Source: Nocardia brasiliensis NBRC 14402 (lineage in GTDB: Bacteria > Actinomycetota > Actinomycetes > Mycobacteriales > Mycobacteriaceae). From it: a DNA stretch of 64,000 bases. Positions 8,433-17,293 of this stretch are shown here, one piece after another. Location of the stretch: contig NZ_BAFT02000098.1 in the NCBI RefSeq assembly GCF_000308475.2, positions 62,001 through 126,000 of the forward strand. Reading direction: 5' to 3'. The notes under the pieces were generated by a model that saw only the letters and a program-made list of their open reading frames with translations, did not search any database and was not told the DNA's origin. How positions within the stretch are numbered: the first letter of the stretch is position 1; each line of letters starts with the position of its first letter. A program made the translations under genes and the position numbers.

Positions 8433-9472
8433 GTGACGCCCGCCTGCTGCCAGTTGCTCGCGTCGACCATGGTGGTCGGGGCGAAGGCCTCGGCGGGCAT
8501 CGCCTTGCCGTTCTTCAGGTAGTCGTGCATGGTCTGCACCGCCAACGCGCCGACGTCCTTACCGTTGATGAACAGGGCCGCCTTGAAACCGGTCGGCTTG
8601 CCGCCGCGCCATTCCTTGCAGGCCAGATAGGCGCCGAGCCCGACACCGAGCACGTTGTCCGCGGCGTATCCGGCGTTCTGGATGGCGGCGACGCCGCCGC
8701 TGACGTTCTCGTCGTTGCAGCCCATCACGATCCAGTTCTTGACCGACCGGTTGCCCGCGACGGTCGCGGAGATCTTGTTCTGCGCGTCCGACGGGGTGTT
8801 GTCGGTGCCGACCTCGATCACGCGGACGTCCACGCCCGCGGCCTCGCGGAACGCCTTCTTGTTCGCCTCGACCCGGTCGGTGCACACGCTCACGTCCTGT
8901 TTCCAGGCCTCGACGATCGCGGTCTCCTCCGGCTTCCAGCCCGCCTTCTTGAAGTCCTGCCCCGCCCGGCGGCCGACCTCGGTGCCCATCTGCGCCCCGC
9001 TGAAGCCGACCCGGGGTACCAGCTGGTCCTTCGCGCATTTCGACGGATCGGGCCCGGTCGTGCAGACCTGGTCGTCGGAGGTCAGCAGGGCGACGCCGCC
9101 GGCCTTGGTCAGCTGGGCGACCTGCGGGCCGACCGACGGGTCGGGGACCACCACGATCACGCCGCCGGCCTTCTGGTTGATCGCATTGTTGACCTCGGTG
9201 ACCGCCTTGTTCGCGTCGTTGCCCAGATTGACCACCTTGAGATCGATGCCGAGTTCCTGCGCCTTGGCCTTGGCCCCCTCGGCCTCGCCGATGAAGTACT
9301 CCTGATCGCCCTGCTTCTGGGCGTAGACCAGGCTGATCGCGCCCGTTTGCTGCTGCGGCCCCGCGGCGGGCGACGCACTTTCCTTGCCCGACGAACAGGC
9401 GGTAGCAGCCAGGGCGAGCGAGATTCCGCACAGCACGGCACTGGTCCAACGTCGTCGATGGGTCCAGGACAT
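8423..9472 (-). CDS. sugar-binding lipoprotein, AraF-like
   Basis: 349-residue periplasmic-binding-protein-fold lipoprotein. A signal peptide with basic start THRRRW ends in the lipobox LAATAC, lipidated at Cys26. The order of motifs follows L-arabinose-binding protein AraF: the PDPS segment, the TSDDQ segment, GCNDEN and GVGLGAY line up with the family's ligand-contact regions. AraF also binds D-galactose and D-fucose, matching the galactonate enzymes downstream. The ATG at 9472 has AGGAG five bases upstream and is preferred to the GTG at 9478. It is the first gene of the operon, facing the ROK regulator. Confidence 0.87.
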   Translation of the reverse strand: MSWTHRRRWTSAVLCGISLALAATACSSGKESASPAAGPQQQTGAISLVYAQKQGDQEYFIGEAEGAKAKAQELGIDLKVVNLGNDANKAVTEVNNAINQKAGGVIVVVPDPSVGPQVAQLTKAGGVALLTSDDQVCTTGPDPSKCAKDQLVPRVGFSGAQMGTEVGRRAGQDFKKAGWKPEETAIVEAWKQDVSVCTDRVEANKKAFREAAGVDVRVIEVGTDNTPSDAQNKISATVAGNRSVKNWIVMGCNDENVSGGVAAIQNAGYAADNVLGVGLGAYLACKEWRGGKPTGFKAALFINGKDVGALAVQTMHDYLKNGKAMPAEAFAPTTMVDASNWQQAGVTCS

Positions 9473-9525
9473 GGGCACTCCTAGTGATCTGACGCATACT
9501 CGCGTCGCATAGTGATGCGGGTTAC

Positions 9526-9552
9526 AGTAAGACTTTTACTAACTGTTGTAAA
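9526..9552. promoter_or_regulatory. probable ROK operator in the divergent promoter
   Basis: Two overlapping dyads lie between the divergent binding-protein and ROK genes. One is AGTAA-5-TTACT at 9526-9540. The other is TTTAC-8-GTAAA at 9535-9552. They sit in a locally AT-rich patch about 55 bases from the operon start and 60 bases from the ROK start, a natural position for a repressor controlling both directions. No experiment is implied; the sites are recognised from symmetry only. Confidence 0.5.
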
Positions 9553-9611
9553 TACTGTTGGTCGAAGTAGTTCGGTATGTTGACGCCACCAGCGCAGGAG
9601 GAGACCCGACC

Positions 9612-10844
9612 GTGTACCAGCTGACCGCGCGCGACATCCGGCGCCGCAACAGGTTCGGCGTGCTACAGGCGGTGTACGCCGCCGACGGCCATATCAGCAG
9701 GCAGGACATCGCCCGCGCGACCGGGCTCTCGTTCGCCACGGTCGGCAACATGATCGCCGAACTGCTCGACGTGGGTGTGCTCGTCGAGCTCGGTCACGAC
9801 GCGCCGGGCATCGGCAGGCCCCGGGCCCGGCTCGCGATCAACCCCGACCGCGGCCTGCTGGTCGGCGTCGACATCGCCGAAACAGCCATCCACTTCGACC
9901 TTTTCGACCTGGCCATGACGGCGTTGCGCGCGGTGGAGATCCCCGTCGACCCGGCCGCCACCGAACCGCACGACGTCGCCGCGCTCATCATTCGCGGCAT
10001 CCGCGAACTCACCGCCGGCGACGCCGACAAGGTGCTCGGCGCCGGCTTGAGCGTGCCGGGCCTGGTCGAGCCCGAGGGCGGGATCTCGGTCTTCTCGCCG
10101 TACTGGCACTGGCACGATGTGCCGCTCAAGGAACTGCTCGACGACCAGCTCCCGCATCCGCTCTATCTCGACAATCCACTCAAAGCCAGTACCGCGGCGC
10201 ATCTCTGGTTCGGCGCGGGCCGCGATGTGGACGATCTGATCGTGGTGACGCTGCGCGCGGGCGTCGGCATCGGCGTGGTCGTCGACGGGATGCTCTATCG
10301 CGGTGTCAGCAACAGCGCGGGCGAGTGGGGCCACACCAATCTCGTCCTCGACGGGCGCGAATGCCGTTGTGGGCGAACAGGTTGCGTGGAGGCTTACGTC
10401 GGCGCGCCCGGGATCGTGCGTACCCTGCGCGAACTCGACCCGGCCAGCCCGATGCTCGGGTCCGACGATGCCGCCACCATCGCGGCGATCGCCGCGGCGG
10501 CCGGTCGCGAGGACCCGGTCGCCTTGGCGGTGATCGACCGGACCGGCCACTATCTCGGTGTCGCCGTGGCCAATCTGGTCAATCTGTTCAACCCGCGCAC
10601 CATGGTCTTCGGTGATCTGATCGCCGATCATCTCGGCCCGCCGCTGCTCGAGGTGACCCGGCGGGTGGCCGCCTATCACGCGATGACCGACCCCTTCGAC
10701 GCGGTGACACTGCAACTCTCGGCGCTGCCGCACAATCCGGCCAGCCTCGGCGCCGCCACCTTCGCGCTCGATGGATTTCTCGCCGACCGGGAAACGTTCG
10801 GCTCCATCGCAGCCCGCCGCGCGCTGCGCACTTCGGCGACCTGA
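9612..10844 (+). CDS. ROK-family transcriptional regulator of the galactonate-type operon
   Basis: 410-residue ROK repressor. The N-terminal winged helix (about residues 8-65) reads through SRQDIARATGLSFATVGNM. The ROK fold follows, with the zinc motif CRCGRTGCVE after a GEWGH segment, the family's structural zinc and sugar-contact region. The GTG start at 9612 has GGAGGAG nine bases upstream; an in-frame TTG at 9558 would add 18 residues but lacks a ribosome site. It is divergent from the whole sugar-acid operon, so it is the likely local repressor, relieved by the sugar or an intermediate. Confidence 0.85.
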   Translation: MYQLTARDIRRRNRFGVLQAVYAADGHISRQDIARATGLSFATVGNMIAELLDVGVLVELGHDAPGIGRPRARLAINPDRGLLVGVDIAETAIHFDLFDLAMTALRAVEIPVDPAATEPHDVAALIIRGIRELTAGDADKVLGAGLSVPGLVEPEGGISVFSPYWHWHDVPLKELLDDQLPHPLYLDNPLKASTAAHLWFGAGRDVDDLIVVTLRAGVGIGVVVDGMLYRGVSNSAGEWGHTNLVLDGRECRCGRTGCVEAYVGAPGIVRTLRELDPASPMLGSDDAATIAAIAAAAGREDPVALAVIDRTGHYLGVAVANLVNLFNPRTMVFGDLIADHLGPPLLEVTRRVAAYHAMTDPFDAVTLQLSALPHNPASLGAATFALDGFLADRETFGSIAARRALRTSAT

Positions 10845-10864
10845 CGGTCCGGCACCACTGCGAC

Positions 10865-12412
10865 TCAACGGGTTTCGGCGTCGGGGCGGCGCAGTTTCCG
10901 CGCGAGCAGTGAATCGACCAGATCGTTCAAGTCCTCGACCAGTCCGGCCGCGCCGCCGCCGTGCGCGAGATTGTGCAGCTCCAGCGGGTCGACCTGGCGA
11001 TCGTAGAGTTCGTATTCGAATTCGTCGCGCGGCCCGTCGAGCTGCTCCGGAGTGGAGTAGCGGCCGAAGCTGTAGCGGGCGGTGATCGCGCCGCGCAGAC
11101 AGTACCGGCTGCCCGGCAACTGTCCCCCACTGGATTTCGCGTCCGAGGTGAGCAGGATCGCGTCCCGGACCGTGCGCACCGGATCGGCCAGCACCGGCAC
11201 CAGATTCCGGCCCGGCCCCGAACTCGCCGCGGCACCGTCGATCCCGGCCAACGCCGCCAGCGTCGGCACCAGATCGATATGGGAGGTCAGCGCATTCGCG
11301 GTCCTGCCGTGCCCGGCCGGAGCCCGGGGATCGGCGATGACCAGCGGTACCCGGTTGTTCTCCCGATAGATCATCGCCCCCTTCTGCCGCAGACCGTGGG
11401 CGCCACCGAGTTCGCCGTGATCGGCGACCTGCACCACCACGGTGTTGGCCGCGGCTCCGCCGCGCTCCAGGGCGGCCAGCACCTGCCCGCTCAATTCGTC
11501 GGTGCGGCGCAGCAATTCGAGATACCAGTTGCCCCAGCGCCGCCACTGCCGATGCGCATCCGGCGAATCGAGTTCGGTCGGCATGGGTCCGCCGACGATG
11601 CCGTTGACGGTGCGCCACCGGCTCTGCACCCGCGGCTTGGTGGTCAGATCGGATTCGAAATTCGGCGGCACGTCGGCGCCGTACTCCGGCACGTCCTCGA
11701 ACCGGTAGAGGCGCGGGCAGAACATCATGTCGTGTGGATTCACCATGCTCACCACACACAGCCACGGTTCCGGATCACCGCCGTGGCGTTGCAGCCAGTC
11801 GACGGCGCGGCCGACCACGGCCGGGTCCTGCCGGGTGCCCTCGTTCGGGCCGCCCGCCGACAGGATGTCGTGGGCCTCGTCGAACCCGTACCCCGGCAAC
11901 GCCGTCGGATCGGCGGCCACCGAGTCGGACAGATGCCATTTGCCGATGTAGGTGGTGTGGTAGCCGGCGGCCCGCAACACGGTGCCGAGGGTCGGGACCG
12001 TGGTGTCGAGGTCGGGACTCCAGGTCTGGATCGCGCCCAGCACCGTGCCCATCAGATCGTTGCCACGCACGTTGTCGAGCATGCCGCTCACCGGGGCGTG
12101 CAGTCCGGTGAAGAGGGTGGAGCGCGCAGGCGAGCAGGGCGCGGTGGGCGTGTGGTGCATGGCGAAGCGCACACCGTTCGCCGCCAGCCGCGCCCGCGTC
12201 GGCAGCTCGAATCCCGGCGGCAGCACCACATCCGCCCGCTCCTGATCGGTCATGAGCACCAGAATGTTCGGCCGCGGCCGGGGTGCGGCCGTCGCCGCGG
12301 CCGCGCGGAGCAACGGCACCGCAACGGGCGCGGCCGCCATCATGCCGAGTACGCGGCGCCGATCCAGGCGTCGGACGGGCGTCTCGGGTCGATCCGAATC
12401 GGCTACGTTCAT
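10865..12412 (-). CDS. Tat-exported sulfatase
   Basis: About 515 residues of the alkaline-phosphatase superfamily. A twin-arginine signal (RRLDRRRVLGMM) is followed by a hydrophobic stretch and TAAP. The sulfatase signature CSPARSTLFTG places the formylglycine-forming cysteine at C93. The metal-site Asp of LVLMTDQE and the later VADHGELGGAHG agree with choline-sulfatase/arylsulfatase relatives. The ATG at 12412 is preferred because GAAGGG lies seven bases upstream; an ATG at 12433 would add seven residues before the signal. It lies 78 bp beyond the lanthipeptide synthetase in the same direction, so cotranscription is possible, though a role in peptide maturation is not shown. The sulfate ester it cleaves is unknown. 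Confidence 0.88.
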   Translation of the reverse strand: MNVADSDRPETPVRRLDRRRVLGMMAAAPVAVPLLRAAAATAAPRPRPNILVLMTDQERADVVLPPGFELPTRARLAANGVRFAMHHTPTAPCSPARSTLFTGLHAPVSGMLDNVRGNDLMGTVLGAIQTWSPDLDTTVPTLGTVLRAAGYHTTYIGKWHLSDSVAADPTALPGYGFDEAHDILSAGGPNEGTRQDPAVVGRAVDWLQRHGGDPEPWLCVVSMVNPHDMMFCPRLYRFEDVPEYGADVPPNFESDLTTKPRVQSRWRTVNGIVGGPMPTELDSPDAHRQWRRWGNWYLELLRRTDELSGQVLAALERGGAAANTVVVQVADHGELGGAHGLRQKGAMIYRENNRVPLVIADPRAPAGHGRTANALTSHIDLVPTLAALAGIDGAAASSGPGRNLVPVLADPVRTVRDAILLTSDAKSSGGQLPGSRYCLRGAITARYSFGRYSTPEQLDGPRDEFEYELYDRQVDPLELHNLAHGGGAAGLVEDLNDLVDSLLARKLRRPDAETR

Positions 12413-12490
12413 GGCGAACCCTTCGCTGTGCACAGCGATTGTTCCGCATTTCGTTTCGCCACGCGAAGTACTCGGCGATGCCCGGTGTGG

Positions 12491-15088
12491 TCAGCCTGGT
12501 TCGACCAGCCACGCCCTGGGATTGCCGTGCTTTAGCCGCAGCAGGAAATCGACCCAGCCTGCCACGCCGACGGCGTAGTCGGCGCCATAGGCGCTTCCCG
12601 TCTCATCCGCGGCCAGCAGATGTCCCCGATGCCTACCGGCCCGCATCGCGAGCGCGGCGGCGACCCCCTCGGCCCGCACTCGCGCGCGCTTGTCTCCCGT
12701 CGCCGCGAACAGATCGAGCAGCAATTCACCGCTGCCCGCGAGGCCGTGGCACAGCGTGGACCCGGCCCGCCAGCGGCGCGCCCACACCGCGTCCGCGGCG
12801 CGCTCGGCCCAGGACAGCGCCCGCCGGTCGCCGCGCGCCCGCCAGTACTGCAGCAGGAACGTGCCGATGCCCGCCGATCCGCTGCACCAGTGATCGAGCA
12901 GGCGCGTCGTATCCCGCGGCCCGATCGGCCACAACCCGCCCACATCCGTGTCCACGACTGCGCCACACAGACTTTCGGCTGCTTCGGTGGCAAGCTCCAG
13001 CCACCGCGGCTCATCCAGCCGACTGCCCGCGGCAAGCAGGAACGCGCCGATTCCCGCTGTGCCGTGCGCGAATCCGTAGTCGACGGAGCCTGCGTAGCGA
13101 GAGTCGTAGTCACGGGGCACCGGCCAGACCAGCACACCGTCGCAGCGCTCGGCGCGTTCGGTGAGCAGTGCCGCGTACTCGGCTGCGCGGTCGCGGAATT
13201 CGGCCCGGCCGGTCGCCGACCAGAGCAACAGCGCCGCGCATCCGGCACCGGCGAGACCGTGGGTCACATCATTGTTCGGCCAGTCGCGCGGAACCTCGCC
13301 GAACAGCTGCGTACCCGCGCGGACCAGACGTTCGCAATCCAGGATCCGGCCTGCCGCGCACAGCGCGACCGCGGTACCGGAGCGGCCGATATACAGTCCG
13401 GGCACCGGGTTTCGTGCGGTCGTCCGGTCGGCGATCCAGTCGGCGGCGATCGGCAATGCCGCGAGCACTCGCGCGTCGCCGCGGACCTCGGCGACGCGGG
13501 TCAAGGTGGCGAGGACACCGGCCGCACCGTGGTAGACGTTGCACGGATCGCTGCGTTTACCACCGTTGCTGACCGGCCACAGCCGCTCCCCGGCTGGCGT
13601 CATCGTGTCGAGGAGATAGTCGATGCCGTCGTCCAGCAGGCGGTCGATATCAGTCGTCCGGTGCCGGGGCCGTGGTCGCGGCGGGTCCTGCTGGTCGCCG
13701 GTGAGAAGGTCGCGGACGCGGTCGAGCGACCAGCGCTCGGCCGGGTCGTCCGCGAGCAGGCCGAGCAGCAGCGGACGCGCCGCGGCGATCTCGGGGTCGG
13801 TCTCGGCGGCCGGCTCGAGTAGTCGCGCGATGCGCGCGGCCTTGCTCCTGGCCGGCGGATCGTCGGGCGCGAAGCTCGGCTCGGCGCCCAGGCACAGCAG
13901 GAACAGCAGTGCGCCCAGCGCATGACGATCCGCCGCGAAATCGGCCGCGGCACCCGCGATCTGCTCCGGTGCCGCGTAATCCGGGGTCCAGCCGGTCATC
14001 CGGGTCGCGCCGGACCGGCTCGCGAACTCCAGGTCCACCAGCACCAGTGAATCGTCCGGGCGCACCATCACATTCGAGGCCGAGAAGTCCTGCAGGACGA
14101 CACCGCGGGCGTGCACCGCGGCCAGCAACTCGGTGAGCCGCAGCGCCGTCGCGCGCCAGTCCGGTGCACCGTGCCTGCGGCTGCGCCACTCGAAAAAGGT
14201 GGTGCCCGCGATCATCTCCTGTACCAGGAAGAGGTCGTGCTGTTGCTCGAAGAGGGCGAGTCGGCGCGGCGCCAGCGGACTCAGCAGGTCCAGCATCTCG
14301 GCTTCGTTGCGCAGCGCGTCCTGCACGTTCCAGCCGTGCGGGCCGTCGCCGACGCCGGCCCGCGCCTGTTTGACCACCACCTCCGCCCCGGTGAGCCGAT
14401 CGATGGCCTCGAAGACGCCGCCCTTGTTGGCGTGCACGATCGCCCGGCGCACCTCGAATCGATTCGCCAGCAGCACACCGCCCGTCGCGTTGCCCGTCGA
14501 GCGGGACCGGCCGAAGGGATCGTCCGCCCATTCGGGCGGCGCGAACCACGCGTCGCGCCGGTCCTCGACCTTGCTGCCGTCCGGCGCGGTCAGCACCGGC
14601 AGGTAGTCGCCGTCGTCACCGATGACGTCCTCGCCGAGGAACTCCCCGTAGCGGTAATGCACCAGACTGCCTGCCGCATAGGGCCGGTCGGACAGAATCG
14701 CCGGACCGGCGAGCCCGGCGGTGGCTTCGTGCAGCAGCGCCGCCAGGACGCGGAGCTGTGCGTCGTCGCGGGGATAGACGGTGATGAATTTGCCTGCGCC
14801 ACCGCGCGGATAGTCGGCCGAATTCAATCGGCGCACCTGCTCGAGCGAGGCGGCGAATTTACCCGAACATTCGGTGCGCAGCACAATGCCGAGCGTGTGG
14901 TCGAGTACGGTGGCGGCCGAACCGACCGTGGCCGAAATATGCAGCTTCCACCCCTGTCGGGGCGGGCGATAATTCACCGGGCGCAGATGGCACCAGACGC
15001 TGTCGGTCCAGATGCGCCGATCGGAGCGCCCCGCGAGGTGGCGCTGCGCCAGATCGACGAGCGTCGACCCGGCTACCGAATTCACCAT
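12491..15088 (-). CDS. lanL: class IV lanthipeptide synthetase (LanL-type lyase-kinase-cyclase)
   Basis: 865 residues in three parts. A phospho-Ser/Thr lyase-like region covers about 1-200 (GKFITVYP, GSLVHYRYG). A Ser/Thr kinase-like domain covers about 205-465 (VVVKQARAGVG, then QDFSASNVMV and LVDLEF as catalytic and metal loops). A LanC-like cyclase covers about 480-865. The cyclase keeps the zinc ligands C735 (HWCSG) and C780-H781 (CHGLAG), the feature that separates class IV LanL from class III LanKC, which lacks them. It should phosphorylate and eliminate Ser/Thr in the precursor and then form (methyl)lanthionine. The precursor gene lies 95 bp upstream on the same strand. The annotated ATG begins the lyase region with normal spacing. 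Class III remains an alternative if C735 is not a ligand. Confidence 0.88.
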   Translation of the reverse strand: MVNSVAGSTLVDLAQRHLAGRSDRRIWTDSVWCHLRPVNYRPPRQGWKLHISATVGSAATVLDHTLGIVLRTECSGKFAASLEQVRRLNSADYPRGGAGKFITVYPRDDAQLRVLAALLHEATAGLAGPAILSDRPYAAGSLVHYRYGEFLGEDVIGDDGDYLPVLTAPDGSKVEDRRDAWFAPPEWADDPFGRSRSTGNATGGVLLANRFEVRRAIVHANKGGVFEAIDRLTGAEVVVKQARAGVGDGPHGWNVQDALRNEAEMLDLLSPLAPRRLALFEQQHDLFLVQEMIAGTTFFEWRSRRHGAPDWRATALRLTELLAAVHARGVVLQDFSASNVMVRPDDSLVLVDLEFASRSGATRMTGWTPDYAAPEQIAGAAADFAADRHALGALLFLLCLGAEPSFAPDDPPARSKAARIARLLEPAAETDPEIAAARPLLLGLLADDPAERWSLDRVRDLLTGDQQDPPRPRPRHRTTDIDRLLDDGIDYLLDTMTPAGERLWPVSNGGKRSDPCNVYHGAAGVLATLTRVAEVRGDARVLAALPIAADWIADRTTARNPVPGLYIGRSGTAVALCAAGRILDCERLVRAGTQLFGEVPRDWPNNDVTHGLAGAGCAALLLWSATGRAEFRDRAAEYAALLTERAERCDGVLVWPVPRDYDSRYAGSVDYGFAHGTAGIGAFLLAAGSRLDEPRWLELATEAAESLCGAVVDTDVGGLWPIGPRDTTRLLDHWCSGSAGIGTFLLQYWRARGDRRALSWAERAADAVWARRWRAGSTLCHGLAGSGELLLDLFAATGDKRARVRAEGVAAALAMRAGRHRGHLLAADETGSAYGADYAVGVAGWVDFLLRLKHGNPRAWLVEPG

Positions 15089-15183
15089 CCCCGTCCCCGA
15101 TTCCTGTGCGCGGTAGCACCTTTCACTGTGCGTGCGGAGGGGACAGCACTCCCCTCCGCGACGTCACACGGAAAACCCCTGGA

Positions 15184-15315
15184 TCACTGATCACCGTGGC
15201 AGGCCGAGCCCCGGGTGGGGTCCGGCCAGATGACCGCGCCGGCGCCGTGATCACGTTCCGGCAGCGTCTGCAGCGCAGCCACATCCGTGCTCAGCTGCTC
15301 GATTTCTCGCTCCAT
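15184..15315 (-). CDS. lanA: class IV lanthipeptide precursor peptide
   Basis: A 43-codon ORF with a strong AAGGAAG five bases before its ATG, directly upstream of lanL in the same direction. The leader is acidic and amphipathic (IEQLSTDVAALQTLPERD), like leaders bound by LanKC/LanL enzymes. The likely core begins around residues 23-27. It contains two modifiable residues, T34 and S37, and a single cysteine, C39, in PTRGSACHGDQ. This allows one lanthionine (S37-C39) or methyllanthionine (T34-C39) plus a dehydro-residue. W30 and two prolines are also in the core. The product is unknown and no cleavage site is obvious. The small size and context, not homology, support the call. Confidence 0.78.
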   Translation of the reverse strand: MEREIEQLSTDVAALQTLPERDHGAGAVIWPDPTRGSACHGDQ

Positions 15316-15516
15316 CGTCGCTTCCTTTCTCGAATCGGGTCGATACAGGCCCGACAGCAACCGGCTGAATTACCGGACGCGCCACCATTGTTCGGCGAGC
15401 GGTAGCCGAATTGCCATGCGCCGGTCCGCTCACCGAACCAGCGGGTCGCTCTGGCTCCGGCGCCGCACTACCGTGAGCGGCACTCAACCGAATTATTCTG
15501 GGGGAAGGGGTTTCCC

Positions 15517-16587
15517 GTGGACGTCAGCCAAGGTCCGGTAGGAATAATCTGGGATATCACCTACGCGTGCCCGCTGCGCTGTGTGCACTGCTATTCCGAA
15601 TCGGGCCGGCGGCCGACCTTGCATCCGACGCGCGACCAACTCTTGCGCATGGCAGAGGCGTTCCTTTCGCTGCATCCGCAGGAGGTGGCGCTCGCCGGTG
15701 GCGAACCGTTGCTGGTGGACGGCGTTTTCGAGATCGCCGAGCGCTTCGCACAGGCGGGCATTTCTGTCATCCTCTACACGAGCGGCCTACCCATGGACGC
15801 GCACAAGGCCGAAGAGTCGTTGCGGCACTTCAGCACCGTCGCGGTCAGCATGGACGGCGCCACCGCCGACGTGCACGACCGCATCCGGGGCCGGGCGCGC
15901 GCCTTCGAGCGAGGCCTGGCCGCGGTGCAACTCCTCGACGACACCACGCGCCGGATGAAAGCCGAGGGGCAGACCCCCGGCACGCTCGGCATCGAGGTGT
16001 CGATCATGCGCAGCAACCTGCATCAGGTCGAGGAGTTCTGCACGACCATCGCGCCCCGGTTCTCCGAACTGCGACATCTGGTGTTCACCGTGACCATGCC
16101 CGCCGGACTCGCCAACCGTGCCGGGTTCGTCGAGCACGAACTGCTGGACGACACCGAATCCCAACGCCTGCTCAGCCCTGAGTATCTCGCGCACCTGCGC
16201 AGTATCGCGCCTGCGGGACTGGATATCCGGATCGATGACCACTGGCACGACATGATCCACCCGGACCATGTCGCCGAGGGCAGCGTCCTGCCCATCATGC
16301 ACGTCCGGCCCGACGGCGAAGTGCACGCGATGCCGATCTACGAGGGCACCGTCGGCAGTGTCCTCGACGAACCACCGATGGTCCTGTGGGAGCGCGCACT
16401 CGCGCGCTGGTCGGACCCTTTCGTCGTCCGGACCCTCACCGACGTCCGCACCATGCGCGATTGGGCCGAAGCAGCCCGCCGCCTGGACTACCATTTCGCC
16501 GCGCCCGTCGACCGGGCGCGCCTGGACCGCCGCCCTGCCTTCACCCCCCTTGGCGTTCCTACCGCGAGCAAAGCTCCTGTCGTATAA
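15517..16587 (+). CDS. radical SAM enzyme divergent from the lanthipeptide genes
   Basis: 356 residues. The CxxxCxxC cluster motif is C18, C22, C25 (ACPLRCVHC), followed by the SAM-binding GGEP segment (ALAGGEPLL). The C-terminal third keeps the layout of a SPASM/twitch region (HVRPDGEVHAMP, GTVGSVLDE) but lacks its auxiliary-cluster cysteines. It resembles MoaA/PqqE-type peptide-modifying enzymes. The GTG start at 15517 has AAGGGG upstream. It is transcribed away from lanA with about 200 bp between the starts, so a shared promoter region and action on the LanA core (for example epimerisation or a cross-link) is plausible but unproven. It converges with the acetyltransferase gene 11 bp away. 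Confidence 0.8.
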   Translation: MDVSQGPVGIIWDITYACPLRCVHCYSESGRRPTLHPTRDQLLRMAEAFLSLHPQEVALAGGEPLLVDGVFEIAERFAQAGISVILYTSGLPMDAHKAEESLRHFSTVAVSMDGATADVHDRIRGRARAFERGLAAVQLLDDTTRRMKAEGQTPGTLGIEVSIMRSNLHQVEEFCTTIAPRFSELRHLVFTVTMPAGLANRAGFVEHELLDDTESQRLLSPEYLAHLRSIAPAGLDIRIDDHWHDMIHPDHVAEGSVLPIMHVRPDGEVHAMPIYEGTVGSVLDEPPMVLWERALARWSDPFVVRTLTDVRTMRDWAEAARRLDYHFAAPVDRARLDRRPAFTPLGVPTASKAPVV

Positions 16588-16598
16588 GGTGTTTCGCG

Positions 16599-17258
16599 TC
16601 AGGTCAAGGATGCCGCGGCGGCCTCCAGGTCGTCGATGGTGCCGGCCATGATGGTCCGGATGTGCGTGGTGAGATGTTCGGTGGGCCAGTCCCACCACGC
16701 GACGGCGAGCAGACGCGCGATGTCGTTGTCGCTGTAGCGGGTTCGGATGAGCCGGGCCGGGTTGCCGCCGACGATGCCGTAGTCGGGCACCGCGCCGGTG
16801 ACCACGGAGCCGGTGCTGATGATCGCGCCGTGCCCGATCCGCGCACCGGGCATCACGGTGACGCCGTTGCCGAACCACACGTCGTTGCCGACCACGGTGT
16901 CGCCGCGATTCGGCAGGTCGGTGAGCAGGTCGAAGTGCTCTGCCCAGGAACCGCCCATGGTGGGAAAGGGAAACGTCGACGGGCCGTCCATCCGGTGGTT
17001 GGCGCCGTTCATGATGAACCGCGTGCCGGTGCCCAGCGCGCAGAACTTCCCGATGATCAGCTTCTCCGGCCCGTAGTGGTACAGCACGTTGCGGGTTTCG
17101 AACGCGGTCGCGTCGTCCGGGTCGTCGTAATAGGTATAGTCCCCGACCTCGATCAGGGGTGAGGTGAGCAGGGGCCGCAGTTGCACCACGCGCGGCTGGC
17201 CGGGCATGGGATGCAGCACGGTCGGGTCGGCGGGCAGCCGCACGGGACTGTCGGGCAC
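16599..17258 (-). CDS. Vat/CatB-type xenobiotic acetyltransferase
   Basis: 219-residue left-handed beta-helix acetyltransferase of the streptogramin A/chloramphenicol (Vat/CatB) family. The imperfect hexapeptide repeats are clear at VVGNDVWFGNGVTVMPGARIGHGAIISTGSVV, read here in pieces at about residues 120-160. The catalytic histidine is the His of NGANHRMDG, and GNPARLIR ends the helix. It should acetylate a hydroxyl of an antibiotic using acetyl-CoA. The GTG start at 17258 has AAGGAG seven bases upstream. It lies 35 bp downstream of the ABC-F gene in the same direction, so the two form a resistance operon. Confidence 0.85.
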   Translation of the reverse strand: MPDSPVRLPADPTVLHPMPGQPRVVQLRPLLTSPLIEVGDYTYYDDPDDATAFETRNVLYHYGPEKLIIGKFCALGTGTRFIMNGANHRMDGPSTFPFPTMGGSWAEHFDLLTDLPNRGDTVVGNDVWFGNGVTVMPGARIGHGAIISTGSVVTGAVPDYGIVGGNPARLIRTRYSDNDIARLLAVAWWDWPTEHLTTHIRTIMAGTIDDLEAAAASLT

Positions 17259-17293
17259 GGTGGAACTCCTTCGGTGCGTGGGTAATCGGTTGA

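Noticed and set aside
12491..15088. Class III LanKC assignment for the synthetase
   Set aside because: The cyclase domain keeps all three zinc ligands (C735, C780, H781), which class III enzymes lack.
15287..15541. A short ORF before the radical SAM gene considered as its own precursor
   Set aside because: No ribosome site, Arg-rich shadow composition, and it runs into the radical SAM gene in another frame.
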